A DNA stretch of 64,000 nt from Pseudomonas baltica. GTDB taxonomy: Bacteria; Pseudomonadota; Gammaproteobacteria; Pseudomonadales; Pseudomonadaceae. The position numbers were made by a program, and so were the translations under genes. Numbering within the stretch: position 1 is the first letter of the stretch; each line of letters starts with the position of its first letter. The notes beneath the pieces were generated by a model that was not told where the DNA came from, did no database searches, and saw nothing but the letters and a program-made list of their open reading frames with translations. Of the stretch, positions 1-9,001 are shown one piece after another. The DNA is taken from assembly GCF_014235765.1 (NCBI RefSeq), contig NZ_JACMYH010000002.1, forward strand, positions 372,001 through 436,000. The letters are read 5' to 3'.

Positions 1-611
1 TCAAAGGCATCACTGCACAGTACCTGTTGAAATCCACCTACCCGGTAGGCCCCGGTACGACGATGCTGCTGTACGGCGTCGCCGGCGGCCTGGGCCAGAT
101 CATGGGGCAGTGGGCCAAACATCTGGGGGCGTACGTCATCGGTGTGGTGTCCAAACCCGAGAGCGTCGAGCGGGCAAAGGCGGTGGGCTGCGACGAGGTG
201 CTGGTATTCGATGCGGCCACGCTCGCCGCGGACGTGGCGAAGCTCACCCAGGGCCGCAAGGTCGATGTGGTCTACGACCCGATTGGTCGTATCTCCTTCG
301 AAGCGTCGCTGGACAGCCTGCGTCCGCGCGGCCTGATGGTGTCGTTCGGCGCATCGTCGGGTGCGCCCGGCGCGGTCGAGCTTTCGACCCTCAACGGCAA
401 GGGCTCGCTGTTCCTGACCCGGCCTTCCATCGTCGCGCACACGGCTTCCACCGCCGAATACCAGGAGCGCGCAGCCGACGTCCTGGCGGCAGTCGAGGCG
501 GGCATCATCACCCCGCGGATCTGGAAGACCTACCCCTTGACCGAAGCGGCTCGCGCCCATGAGGCGCTCGAATCGGGTCAGTCCGCGGGGGCGATCATTC
601 TCGCCCCATGA
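1..611 (+). CDS. NADPH:quinone oxidoreductase, zinc-independent MDR family (3' part)
   Basis: This is the C-terminal part of a quinone oxidoreductase of the medium-chain dehydrogenase superfamily. The 5' end lies outside the window, and the open frame is already running at base 3 (KGITAQYLL). The family reduces quinones or alpha,beta-unsaturated carbonyls with NADPH in the cytoplasm. The Rossmann nucleotide-binding motif GVAGGLGQ is clear, followed by the glycine-containing strands typical of the QorA type. No structural zinc ligands are visible in the remaining part. The stop codon overlaps the start of the downstream LysR gene (ATGA), so the two are probably co-transcribed. The actual substrate cannot be told. 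Confidence 0.85.
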   Translation, partial: KGITAQYLLKSTYPVGPGTTMLLYGVAGGLGQIMGQWAKHLGAYVIGVVSKPESVERAKAVGCDEVLVFDAATLAADVAKLTQGRKVDVVYDPIGRISFEASLDSLRPRGLMVSFGASSGAPGAVELSTLNGKGSLFLTRPSIVAHTASTAEYQERAADVLAAVEAGIITPRIWKTYPLTEAARAHEALESGQSAGAIILAP

Positions 612-1531
612 CCCCGGACCTGCTCGACAGTCAGCACAGCGACGAGATCGCCGCCTTCCTGGCCGTGGCCAGCCAAGGCTCGTTCGTCGCTGCCGGTCGC
701 TTGCTCCAGCGTCATCCTACGGTGATCTCCAAGCGTCTGGCCGCCATGGAAAAGCGGCTGGGCGTGCGCCTCATGGAGCGTTCCACTCGCCAGGTCCGGA
801 TTACCGAAGTCGGCGCCAAGCTGGAACAGCGCCTGCGCTCAGCCCTGAGCCAGATCGTCGAAGCCGAGCAGCAGGCCACGTCAGGCGTTTCCCAGGTGCG
901 CGGGGTCCTGCGCCTGGCGCTGCCAGCGGCCATGGGGCGCCTGTGGGTGGCCCCGTTGTTGCCCGAGTTCTTGAGCGCACACCCCGGTGTGTCGATCGTT
1001 GCCGACTACAGCGAGCACGTCGTCGACATCATCGAGCAAGGCTATGACCTGGCCCTGCGCATCGGCGAGCTGGAAGACAGCCGACTGATTGCCAACAAGC
1101 TCTGCGACCATCGCCGCATTCTCTGTGCATCCCCTGCCTACGTGGAACGCTGCGGCATGCCGCTGATGCCTGCAGATCTGGTCAGGCACAACTGCCTGCG
1201 TTTCAGCGGGCTGGCCTCGTTTCCGGAATGGAAGCTGCACCGCGCAGACCGTCAGGAAAGCGTGACCACGCAAGGCACCCTGACATCCAACGACAGCGAA
1301 ACCCTGCTCAGCGCCGCAATGGCCGGCACGGGCATTCTGGGTGCGGGCGAATGGCTGATGAGCCGCCAGCTGGCGTCCGGCGACCTGGTTCAGATACTGC
1401 CCGACTGGCGATTGGACTCAGTGGGCGGAATCTACCTGATACGACCCTCTTCGAAGTTTCCGGCAGCGACCGTCCTGGCATTCAAGGCCTGGATCGAATC
1501 GCACTTCGTCGATGGGCCGCCTTGGGAGTAG
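608..1531 (+). CDS. LysR-family transcriptional regulator
   Basis: The 307-residue protein has an N-terminal winged helix-turn-helix (about residues 10-70, with the typical FLAVASQGSFVAAGR stretch) and a C-terminal LysR substrate-binding domain (about 95-300). The length is normal for the family. Its ATG lies inside the last codons of the quinone oxidoreductase gene, so translation is probably coupled. Such regulators usually respond to a small effector and often control the adjacent enzyme. This one is unusual in being downstream on the same strand rather than divergent from its likely target. The effector is unknown. Confidence 0.9.
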   Translation: MTPDLLDSQHSDEIAAFLAVASQGSFVAAGRLLQRHPTVISKRLAAMEKRLGVRLMERSTRQVRITEVGAKLEQRLRSALSQIVEAEQQATSGVSQVRGVLRLALPAAMGRLWVAPLLPEFLSAHPGVSIVADYSEHVVDIIEQGYDLALRIGELEDSRLIANKLCDHRRILCASPAYVERCGMPLMPADLVRHNCLRFSGLASFPEWKLHRADRQESVTTQGTLTSNDSETLLSAAMAGTGILGAGEWLMSRQLASGDLVQILPDWRLDSVGGIYLIRPSSKFPAATVLAFKAWIESHFVDGPPWE

Positions 1532-2024
1532 ATGTGCGGCGCAAGGGTCATGCTGGCGTCCGCCAACGAAATCGGAACCACGTCACAGTAGTAGCATATT
1601 GATATTAAAGACTTCCTCGATCCGTCCGATACCCCTTTCACTGTGCAAGCAAAAGAAATGGCCATGTGCCATTATTTCGGTTGCCGGTGAAAGATGGGTG
1701 ATGTCATAATGGCATCATCGGCCACTACGTCCTGAATTTTGGAGCGTTGTGGTTTTGGTTGGCCGGACGTGTCGTTCGAAGGCTCGCAATGCTTCGCGAT
1801 CATGCCCACCAACACCCGATCACGCTGTCAGTCACGATCCGACAGGATCGCCAGGGAACAATGGCGGCCTGGAACACCGCGTAGCGCACGGCATCAACGC
1901 GCCGGTTTCCAGGGTCTTTACAAACGCTCGCGCACGCGAACCTATTCTTGTCCAGAGGGATGAGAACCACGCAAGCAAGGTTGCTTCAATAGTCCCAGAA
2001 ATGGGATTGCTACACTGGAATACG
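1532..2024. other. Non-coding gap, locally AT-rich
   Basis: I find no convincing gene in these 493 bases. The part around 1590-1720 is visibly richer in A and T than its surroundings and carries an imperfect palindrome near 1695-1717 (TGATG and CATCA arms). An open frame runs into the next gene from 1749. Its first 92 codons lack family-like sequence, and a lipoprotein signal starts only at 2025. The gap probably holds the promoter of the lipoprotein gene and perhaps remnants of lost sequence. Confidence 0.5.
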
Positions 2025-2672
2025 ATGAATCGATCTATCTGCCTGATGTTCGGCCTGCTTCTGTCCGGCTGCAATGGCATCCCAACTCCCTTTGTCAGCG
2101 ATGCCGCCTACAAAGACGCTTTCATGGTCACCTCGAGTCTTCCCGCCCCTCTCCTGTATCAGGCCTCGGCCGTGCAATGGAATGAGGATTACGCGGTTTC
2201 TGCCAAGCACACCCCTTACCTCAGTGACGTTGCGCACCGTGGTCGTGGCGATGTGGTCTTCATCAAGCGCAAGGCTGCTGCGGCTCCCCACTGGCGTCAG
2301 GCATCGGTCGGCGAAAACGTCACCGCCGTCGGCTTCAGTCCACTGTTGATGCCCGTCAAAGGCAGCGGCAAGGTGAAGGAAGGCAAGTTGCTGCTCAGCA
2401 ACCTCAACGATGGCGTGCTCTATTCCATTCACGATGGTCCGAGCGCCATGGGCATGTCGGGTGGTCCGGTGTATGCGGATGACGGCTCGGTAGTCGGTAT
2501 CACGGTGGCATTCGTGCCGACGCGCTACACCCAGTCCATGACCAATACCGACCTGGCCGACGCCAAGCGGGTGAGTGTGTTCATGAGCTACAAGGAAATC
2601 GACAAGGAATGGCATCGCTTTCAGGGCGACGTCAAAGTACCGGCCCCAGTCATGGGCTATGTGACACGTTGA
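2025..2672 (+). CDS. Trypsin-like serine protease lipoprotein
   Basis: The 215-residue protein begins with a short lipoprotein signal ending in the lipobox LSGC (Cys16), so it should be a membrane-anchored envelope protein. I chose the ATG at 2025 because the signal peptide starts there, although the frame is open further upstream. A chymotrypsin-fold triad can be read: His62 in AKHTP, Asp76 in GDVVFIK and Ser145 in GMSGGPV. The His-Asp spacing of 14 residues is much shorter than in classical trypsins, so the fold is compact or partly degenerate. It has no PDZ domain and stands alone between a gap and a convergent gene. Substrates are unknown. Activity is inferred only from the motifs. Confidence 0.7.
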   Translation: MNRSICLMFGLLLSGCNGIPTPFVSDAAYKDAFMVTSSLPAPLLYQASAVQWNEDYAVSAKHTPYLSDVAHRGRGDVVFIKRKAAAAPHWRQASVGENVTAVGFSPLLMPVKGSGKVKEGKLLLSNLNDGVLYSIHDGPSAMGMSGGPVYADDGSVVGITVAFVPTRYTQSMTNTDLADAKRVSVFMSYKEIDKEWHRFQGDVKVPAPVMGYVTR

Positions 2673-2735
2673 GGGGATCGGGTGGAGGCGGGGGTGTTGT
2701 CAAGGCGGGGGACGTTGCGGAAGAAGCACGGCTCG

Positions 2736-2756
2736 GGCGGCCTTGGCAGCCGCCCA
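2736..2756. terminator. GC-rich hairpin between convergent genes
   Basis: A perfect 7-bp stem (GGGCGGC/GCCGCCC) with a 7-base loop lies between the convergent lipoprotein and DUF2383 genes. It has no clear T-run, so termination is plausible but not proven. Confidence 0.35.
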
Positions 2757-2766
2757 AGCCCCTCAC

Positions 2767-3228
2767 TCATTTCTGAGCGCGAGCTGCGTCACGCAGTGCC
2801 TTGATCTTGTCATGGTTGCGCATGACGCCATCGAACTGCTTCTGGATCACGGCGCGTACCTCAGGGGTCACGTCATGGTTTTCCAGCGCTTTGGTGTAGC
2901 TCTTCTTGGCAACGTCTTCGCCGCGCTCTGCTTCGTTGAGCAGTGCGACGTCGTCCTTGCCGGTGATGGCCGACTTCAGGTCGACCCAACGACGGTGCAG
3001 ATCGCCTGCAACGCTGGTGGTGGTTTCGGGTTCGCCACCGAGCTTGCGTACTTCGTTCTGCAGTTCTGCAGCACCGCTGGCGGTGTCGGAAGCGGCGGCT
3101 GCGAAGACTGCCTTCAGCTCAGGGTTGTTGGTGTTTTCGGCGAGATCCTTGAAACCAGCCTCACCATCTTTCGATGTTTCGATGAGGTCGTTGAGTACCT
3201 TGATCGTTTCTTTATGAGCGTCGGTCAT
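2767..3228 (-). CDS. DUF2383 (PA2169-family) four-helix-bundle protein
   Basis: The 153-residue, highly helical and acidic protein matches the PA2169/DUF2383 family of ferritin-like four-helix bundles: an MTDAHKETIKVLNDLIE start, then helices with regularly spaced Glu and His. The function is not established. In Pseudomonas such proteins are often linked to stationary phase or stress, which here is inference only. I chose the ATG at 3228 because an AGGAG box lies just before it. The longer in-frame extension to 3375 looks like leader sequence. The gene is monocistronic, convergent with the lipoprotein gene and downstream of the histidine kinase on the same strand. Confidence 0.85.
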   Translation of the reverse strand: MTDAHKETIKVLNDLIETSKDGEAGFKDLAENTNNPELKAVFAAAASDTASGAAELQNEVRKLGGEPETTTSVAGDLHRRWVDLKSAITGKDDVALLNEAERGEDVAKKSYTKALENHDVTPEVRAVIQKQFDGVMRNHDKIKALRDAARAQK

Positions 3229-3414
3229 TTCAAAATCTCCTTGGTGGACGGTCTGGCTCAGACCCAAGAGGCAGCCATGGCGTAGGCATGGTACGTACGC
3301 TGTGTTTAGGTCGCCCTGTTTGGCGGAAGGTTCCGATTTTTTTGAAATGGGCGGCTTGCCAGTCTTTTCCGGCACGTTGTCGTGGATCGCAAATCGGCCA
3401 AATGTCCGTCGCCG

Positions 3415-5529
3415 TCAGGCATCGGGCCCAGGCGCGCCGGCCAACTCCCTGACCAGTCGGTCCAGCTCGTCGAGTTCGAACGGCTTGCGCAGCACCACGG
3501 CGCCGGCGATGGCATCCAGTGCAAGGGTGTCGGCATAGCCACTGATGAAGATGATCGGTAACTGGGGCACGAGCTGGCGTGCCTTGCGCGCCAGTTCGGC
3601 GCCGTTCATCTCGGGCATCAGGAAATCGATGACCGCCGCGGCGCAGCGCGTGTTGCCCAGTATCGCCAGGGCCTTGCCGCCACGATCGGCTTCGAGCACC
3701 TGATAGCCCCGCACTCGCAGATCGTCGACCAGCACCGTGCGCACTGCGTCGTCATCGTCGACCACCAGCACCGGTTGGGCGAGAGGGGCGAGCGCCACCG
3801 TGACGCTGGTCGGCTGCGGGTTGATGGAATTCGCGCGTGGACGCTCGGCCATGGGCAGTACCAGTTCGAAGGTCGAGCCTTGGCCCGGTTCACTGGTGAT
3901 CTTCAGGTCGCCGCCACATTGACGGCACAGGCCGTAGACCTGCGCCAGGCCCAGCCCGGTGCCGCGGCCCGATTCCTTGGTGGTGAAGAACGGCTCGCAC
4001 GCCTTGGCCAGCACTTCCGCGGACATGCCGGTACCACTGTCGCTGACCCGGATCGATACGCTGGGCGGTGTACCCGGCGGAGCAGTCGGCGAGCATTTGA
4101 CGGTGAACCAGCCGCCGTCGGGCATCGCGTCCCTGGCGTTCAGGGCGAGGTTGAGTATGGCCATTTCCAATTGCAGGGGGTCGGTGCTGACGAACAGGCT
4201 ACGGTCAGGCGTCTGCATGTCGATATTGATGTCGGGGCCCAGCGCGTTGCCAACCAGTTCGAAGGCCGCAGTGACGGTGTCGGCAAGGCTGACTGCCGAT
4301 ACGTTCAGCCGTTGCGTACGCGAGAACGCCAGCAGCTGCCCGGTCAGGCGAATGCCCTTTTCCGTGGACAGCGTCGCCCGAGTCACGTACTTCGAGGCCT
4401 TGGGATCACTCTCTACATGGCGATGCAGCAGCTCGAGGTTGCCTGAAATGCCCATCAGCAGGTTGTTGAAATCGTGGGCGATACCGCCCGTCAGTTGTCC
4501 GATTGCATCCAGGCGTTGGGCGCGGTTCATCACCTGTTCGGCGACGATGCGTTGCGCCGACTCCTGTTCCAGTTCGGCGCGCTTCTGATCCAGCTCCAGT
4601 TCCAGACGCTGCCTGATGGTGGTTTCCAGGCGACGCTGCTTCTGCCGTTGCAGGTCCAGGCGCGCCGTGACCCGGCCGTCCTTGATGATCAGGATGACCA
4701 GCGGCAGAAACACCGTCGCCACCACCAGGGCCAGGGCGGCGGGCGCACCGATGGCGCGAGCGTTGATGGCCGACAGCAACAGCCAGCCGATCACTGGCAG
4801 GATGGCCGTGAGCAGCAATTGCCGACGGGTGACTGCGCCTGCACGGTTGCTTAGCGTGACCACGTTAAGCCAACCCTGATCGGCCTGAAAAAGCATCGTT
4901 GAAACAGCCAGGCAGGCCAGCGCTGCAGCGGTGTGGACCGCCATGGCATTGAACAGCAGCACCGAGTACAAATCCTTGACGCCGTAGGCATAGCCCAGCA
5001 GGCCAATGCCGGCCAGGCCGAAGGCGAGCAGGGCAAGTACATCGCAGGCTTTGTGGCGGCCAGCCAACTGGGCCATGCGGGCCACGCCCAGCAAAGCCAG
5101 GCAGCTCGCCGTGGCCGGCGAAACGCTACCGACCAGGAGCGCCGAAGGCGGAAACAGCCAGGCGTTCACCGCCGGGCTCAAGACGTCTGCACCGAGCAAC
5201 AGGTGTGTGCCCAGCAAGGCGAATGCGCTGCTCGAAGCCAGGCCCGCAAGCAACCAGCTGGGTCGCGCGCGACGTCCCAGAAGGCTGGAAAGCGCCAGAG
5301 CGCAAAGCGCCATGGCGGTCAACGGCGACATGCCCATCAGGCCCGGCACCAGATAGCCCAGCAATGGCTGGCCCAGCAGGTATTCGCAGAGCGCGGTGGC
5401 ACCGGTGAGCAGGGCCACCCACGACAACAGCTTGGCCACCCACCTGACCGATGTTGCGGCATGCAGACGGCTCAGTCCCCAGCCGGAGGTGTGGGCACCG
5501 GTATCCAGGTCGTCGTCGGGTGCGTGCAT
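3415..5529 (-). CDS. Hybrid sensor histidine kinase with receiver domain
   Basis: The 704-residue membrane protein has a hydrophobic N-terminal half with roughly seven or eight helices (about residues 30-285), a short coiled coil (285-335) and a transmitter with His352 in IAHDFNN. The ATPase motifs are the N-box near 460-470, DSGTGM (497-502) and GRGTGLGL (521-528). A C-terminal receiver domain follows, with phospho-acceptor Asp635 (AVIDFLMPEMNG) and Lys682. The start at 5529 has a GGAG box upstream. No partner regulator or output gene lies next to it, so it is an orphan hybrid. The multi-helix sensor resembles MASE-type modules, so the signal is probably membrane-embedded or physical. Confidence 0.88.
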   Translation of the reverse strand: MHAPDDDLDTGAHTSGWGLSRLHAATSVRWVAKLLSWVALLTGATALCEYLLGQPLLGYLVPGLMGMSPLTAMALCALALSSLLGRRARPSWLLAGLASSSAFALLGTHLLLGADVLSPAVNAWLFPPSALLVGSVSPATASCLALLGVARMAQLAGRHKACDVLALLAFGLAGIGLLGYAYGVKDLYSVLLFNAMAVHTAAALACLAVSTMLFQADQGWLNVVTLSNRAGAVTRRQLLLTAILPVIGWLLLSAINARAIGAPAALALVVATVFLPLVILIIKDGRVTARLDLQRQKQRRLETTIRQRLELELDQKRAELEQESAQRIVAEQVMNRAQRLDAIGQLTGGIAHDFNNLLMGISGNLELLHRHVESDPKASKYVTRATLSTEKGIRLTGQLLAFSRTQRLNVSAVSLADTVTAAFELVGNALGPDINIDMQTPDRSLFVSTDPLQLEMAILNLALNARDAMPDGGWFTVKCSPTAPPGTPPSVSIRVSDSGTGMSAEVLAKACEPFFTTKESGRGTGLGLAQVYGLCRQCGGDLKITSEPGQGSTFELVLPMAERPRANSINPQPTSVTVALAPLAQPVLVVDDDDAVRTVLVDDLRVRGYQVLEADRGGKALAILGNTRCAAAVIDFLMPEMNGAELARKARQLVPQLPIIFISGYADTLALDAIAGAVVLRKPFELDELDRLVRELAGAPGPDA

Positions 5530-5816
5530 CGGCAATGGGACTCCGTGATGGGATGGTCGATCGAGGGCAGGTCGGCGCGGGGCGACGGACCGGGCATGGC
5601 GATGACATTTGTAGAGCCAATGCCGCCAATTCTCAAGCCTTTGGCATCGACCCTCGCCACGGGAAACTGCAGCCACGACTTGGCAGGCGGGGAATCGCTG
5701 CCGGCTGGCAAACCCTCGTGGAGCTCAGCAATCTGGCCACGCGGGCAAGGCAATCGGGACTGTCGCGACGCTTCGCCCAGCCTTGCCGCCTTGGCCATTC
5801 ATACGCAGAGATCACC

Positions 5817-6242
5817 ATGACACACATTCAGCAGGTACACGACGTCGTTGCGCGAACGCTATGGGGGGAGGCTCGTGGCGAAGGCATCGCCGGGCAGATA
5901 GCGGTGGCGTGGGTCATCCGCAACCGTGTGCATGATGCCAACCGCCGATCCTGGTGGGGCGAGGGCTACATCGGCGTGTGCCATAAACCCTGGCAGTTCA
6001 GCTGCTGGAACCCTGATGATCCCAATTACCCCTGTGTCAGCGGCGCTCGGCCCATTGCGCAGGCGCAATGGGCCCAGGCACTGATGGTGGCCGAACAGGT
6101 CATCGCCGGCGGTACGGCGGATCCCACCGACGGGGCCACGCATTACCATGCGTTGCGCATGCCCAGGCCACCGGCCTGGGCAGCCGGAGCGACCTGTACG
6201 CTGGTGTTGGGCGGTCACGCGTTCTTCAGGGATGTGCCGTGA
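5817..6242 (+). CDS. SleB/CwlJ-type cell wall hydrolase
   Basis: The 141-residue protein covers little more than one Hydrolase_2 (SleB-like) domain. It contains the conserved TLWGEARGEG motif with Glu18 as the expected catalytic residue and the downstream AVAWVIRNRV helix. SleB-type enzymes cleave peptidoglycan glycan strands, and many phage endolysins use the same domain. There is no signal peptide, so export would need a holin or lysis. It lies divergent from the histidine kinase gene with 287 bp between them, and no phage genes are adjacent. It could be a domesticated endolysin. Confidence 0.75.
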   Translation: MTHIQQVHDVVARTLWGEARGEGIAGQIAVAWVIRNRVHDANRRSWWGEGYIGVCHKPWQFSCWNPDDPNYPCVSGARPIAQAQWAQALMVAEQVIAGGTADPTDGATHYHALRMPRPPAWAAGATCTLVLGGHAFFRDVP

Positions 6243-6360
6243 TCCCACGTGCCGTGGGGCAAGCCCGAGGCAGCGTTACAATCTGCGCAACAGTGTTTCA
6301 CCGGCCAGCGCTAGGGCGATTTGTCGCAGCTGCCGGTTTTTTTTGATATCGTTGCGTAAC

Positions 6361-6374
6361 TAACTAATTAGTTA
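6361..6374. promoter_or_regulatory. 14-bp perfect palindrome upstream of gcd
   Basis: TAACTAATTAGTTA is a perfect palindrome in an AT-rich patch 162 bp before the gcd start, preceded by a further TAAC. Perfect dyads of this size are typical of dimeric repressors of the TetR or MarR type. The regulator is unknown. Confidence 0.4.
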
Positions 6375-6535
6375 ATGCTGTGGCGGCACCCGGCAGCCTT
6401 TGTGGAACACGGCCGGGAGGCCGTTCAGGTCGTGGAAGTACTCACCGACATCGTCCCGACAAGCATGTCGCACAGGCTTGCCTACACTTTGCTCAACCTT
6501 CCAGAAACGTTCATGCGTCAACAGGATCATGCAAC

Positions 6536-8959
6536 ATGACTAAGCCTCAACCTTCACCAGCGGTGCGCCGCTGGCCCATCTGGGTCGCTGCCTTGGGCGT
6601 ACTCGTATTCGGACTGCTCTACCTGGCTGGTGGTGGCTACCTGGCCACCTTGGGCGGCAGCTGGTATTTCCTGCTGGCCGGCCTGGGCATGACCGTCGCC
6701 GCCATTGCCCTATTCAAGTCACGCCTGCTCGGCGCATGGCTGTTCGCAGCGGTCATGGTGCTGTCGGTGATCTGGGCGCTGGTCGACGCCGGGCTCAACT
6801 TCTGGCCGCAGATTTCCCGTCTGTTCGCGCTCGGCGTGCTGAGCCTGGTGGTGGCACTGGCCTATCCGACCTTGCGTCGCGCCAATGGGCTGAACGGCGG
6901 TCGCGCCGGCTATGCGCTCGGCGCGCTGCTGGCCGTGGCCGTCGTGGCGGGCGCCGCCGGCATGTTCGTGCCGCATGCCTCGGTCGCCCCGACCGGCGAA
7001 GGCCCAGGCCTGACTCAGGTCACGCCGGCCAACGCGCAGAAGGACTGGGCCCATTACGGCAACGATGAAGGCGGCAACCGCTTCGCCGCTCTCGACCAGA
7101 TCAATCGCGGCAACGTCGCCGATCTGGTTCCGGCCTGGACCTACCACACCGGTGACGTCGCCATCAGCAATGGCAACGGCGCTGAAGACCAGGCCACGCC
7201 GCTGCAGGTGGGTGACAAGGTGTTCATCTGCACTCCGCACAACAACATCATTGCGCTGAACGCCGACACCGGCAAAGAGCTGTGGAAAAACCAGATCAAT
7301 GCTCAGGCTGCGGTCTGGCAGCGTTGCCGTGGCCTGGCCTACTTCGACGCCAGCAGTGCGGTGGTGGAGTCGAGCGAAGGCAATACGCCGGTCAAGGCCG
7401 TTGCGGTCGCGCCGGGTGCCAATTGCCAGCGTCGCTTGTTGACCAACACCATCGATGCTCGCCTGATTGCCGTGGATGCCGACACGGGTGAGTTCTGTGA
7501 AGGTTTTGGCAACAAGGGTCAGGTGGACCTGAAAGCGGGCCTGGGGAATGTCCCGGATTCCTACTATCAGTTGTCCTCCGCGCCGTTGATGGCCGGTACC
7601 ACGGTAGTGGTCGGTGGTCGCGTCGCCGACAACGTCCAGGCCGACATGCCGGGCGGTGTGATCCGCGGTTTCGATGTGGTCACTGGCGAAATGCGCTGGG
7701 CGTTCGATCCGGGCAACCCCGAGGACAAGCAGGCGCCGACCGGCGACAACACCTATGTGCGCAGCACGCCCAACAGTTGGGCACCGATGTCGTACGATCC
7801 GAAGATGAACACCGTGTTCCTGCCCATGGGCAGTTCGTCGACCGATATCTACGGTGTCGAGCGCACGCCGCTGAATCACCGCTACGGTGCTTCGATCCTG
7901 GCGTTGAACGCGACCACCGGTGAAGAGAAGTGGGTCTACCAGACCGTGCGCAACGACCTCTGGGACTTCGACCTGCCCATGCAGCCAACCCTGATGGACT
8001 TCCCCAAGCCTGACGGCAGCAGTGTGCCGGCCGTGGTGATCGGCACCAAGGCGGGGCAGATCTATGTGCTGGACCGCGCGACCGGTCAACCGCTGACCGC
8101 CGTGCAGGACATTCCAGTCAAGGGCTCGGACATTCCTGGCGAACCCTATGCCAAGACCCAGCCGTTATCGGTGGGCATGCCGCAGATCGGCGCGCAACAC
8201 CTGACCGAGTCGGACATGTGGGGTGCGACTCCGTTCGACCAGATGCTGTGCCGGATCTCGTTCAAGAAAATGCGCTATGAGGGTCTGTACACCGCGCCGG
8301 GTACCGATGTGTCGCTCAGCTTCCCGGGGTCTCTGGGCGGGATGAACTGGGGCAGCCTGTCGACCGACCCGGTGCATGGCTTCATCTTCGTGAATGACAT
8401 GCGTCTGGGCCTGTGGGTACAGATGGTGCCTCAGCAGAAGGATGCCAAGGCGTCTTCAGGTGGCGAAGCGCTCAACACCGGCATGGGTGCGGTACCGCTC
8501 AAGGGCACGCCGTATGCGGTGAACAAGAACCGCTTCCTGTCCATCGCCGGCATTCCGTGCCAGGCGCCGCCGTTCGGTACCTTGACCGCAATCGACATGA
8601 AGACCCAGAAAGTTGCCTGGCAGGTGCCAGTGGGGACCGTGGAGGATACCGGGCCGATGGGGGTGAAAATGCACCTGCCGCTTCCAATCGGCATGCCGAC
8701 GCTGGGCGGCACGCTGTCGACCCAGGGCGGCCTGGTGTTCATTGCCGGTACCCAGGATTACTACCTGCGTGCGTTCAACTCGGCCACCGGTGAAGAGGCC
8801 TGGAAGGCTCGTCTGCCGGTTGGCAGCCAGGGCGGCCCGATGACCTTCGTTTCGCCCAAGACGGGCAAGCAGTACGTGGTCATCACCGCTGGTGGTGCGC
8901 GCCAGTCGCCGGATCGCGGTGACTACGTGATCGCCTACGCGCTGCCCGACAAGAAGTAA
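6536..8959 (+). CDS. gcd: Membrane-bound PQQ-dependent glucose dehydrogenase
   Basis: The 807-residue enzyme oxidises glucose to gluconate in the periplasm and passes electrons to ubiquinone. Five hydrophobic helices occupy roughly residues 10-140. The rest is the eight-bladed quinoprotein propeller with repeated AxDxxTGxxxW-type tryptophan-docking motifs (for example NADTGKELWK). The RNDLWDFDLPMQP segment carries the Asp that acts as general base in this family. The length is typical of Pseudomonas Gcd. The ATG at 6536 precedes the first membrane helix, and the upstream in-frame extension was rejected. No pqq genes are in the window. The gene is followed by a REP cluster rather than a classical terminator. 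Confidence 0.95.
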   Translation: MTKPQPSPAVRRWPIWVAALGVLVFGLLYLAGGGYLATLGGSWYFLLAGLGMTVAAIALFKSRLLGAWLFAAVMVLSVIWALVDAGLNFWPQISRLFALGVLSLVVALAYPTLRRANGLNGGRAGYALGALLAVAVVAGAAGMFVPHASVAPTGEGPGLTQVTPANAQKDWAHYGNDEGGNRFAALDQINRGNVADLVPAWTYHTGDVAISNGNGAEDQATPLQVGDKVFICTPHNNIIALNADTGKELWKNQINAQAAVWQRCRGLAYFDASSAVVESSEGNTPVKAVAVAPGANCQRRLLTNTIDARLIAVDADTGEFCEGFGNKGQVDLKAGLGNVPDSYYQLSSAPLMAGTTVVVGGRVADNVQADMPGGVIRGFDVVTGEMRWAFDPGNPEDKQAPTGDNTYVRSTPNSWAPMSYDPKMNTVFLPMGSSSTDIYGVERTPLNHRYGASILALNATTGEEKWVYQTVRNDLWDFDLPMQPTLMDFPKPDGSSVPAVVIGTKAGQIYVLDRATGQPLTAVQDIPVKGSDIPGEPYAKTQPLSVGMPQIGAQHLTESDMWGATPFDQMLCRISFKKMRYEGLYTAPGTDVSLSFPGSLGGMNWGSLSTDPVHGFIFVNDMRLGLWVQMVPQQKDAKASSGGEALNTGMGAVPLKGTPYAVNKNRFLSIAGIPCQAPPFGTLTAIDMKTQKVAWQVPVGTVEDTGPMGVKMHLPLPIGMPTLGGTLSTQGGLVFIAGTQDYYLRAFNSATGEEAWKARLPVGSQGGPMTFVSPKTGKQYVVITAGGARQSPDRGDYVIAYALPDKK

Positions 8960-9001
8960 CCCCCACGCCGCGTGCACGGCACTCGCCGTGTACCCGGCAA
9001 A

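Noticed and set aside
1749..2024. A longer 307-residue version of the trypsin-like protein
   Set aside because: The first 92 residues show no conserved pattern, and a lipoprotein signal peptide starts exactly at the internal ATG at 2025.
3775..4446. Long plus-strand frames antisense to the histidine kinase
   Set aside because: They are shadows of the high-GC coding strand. The kinase motifs on the minus strand are continuous and convincing.
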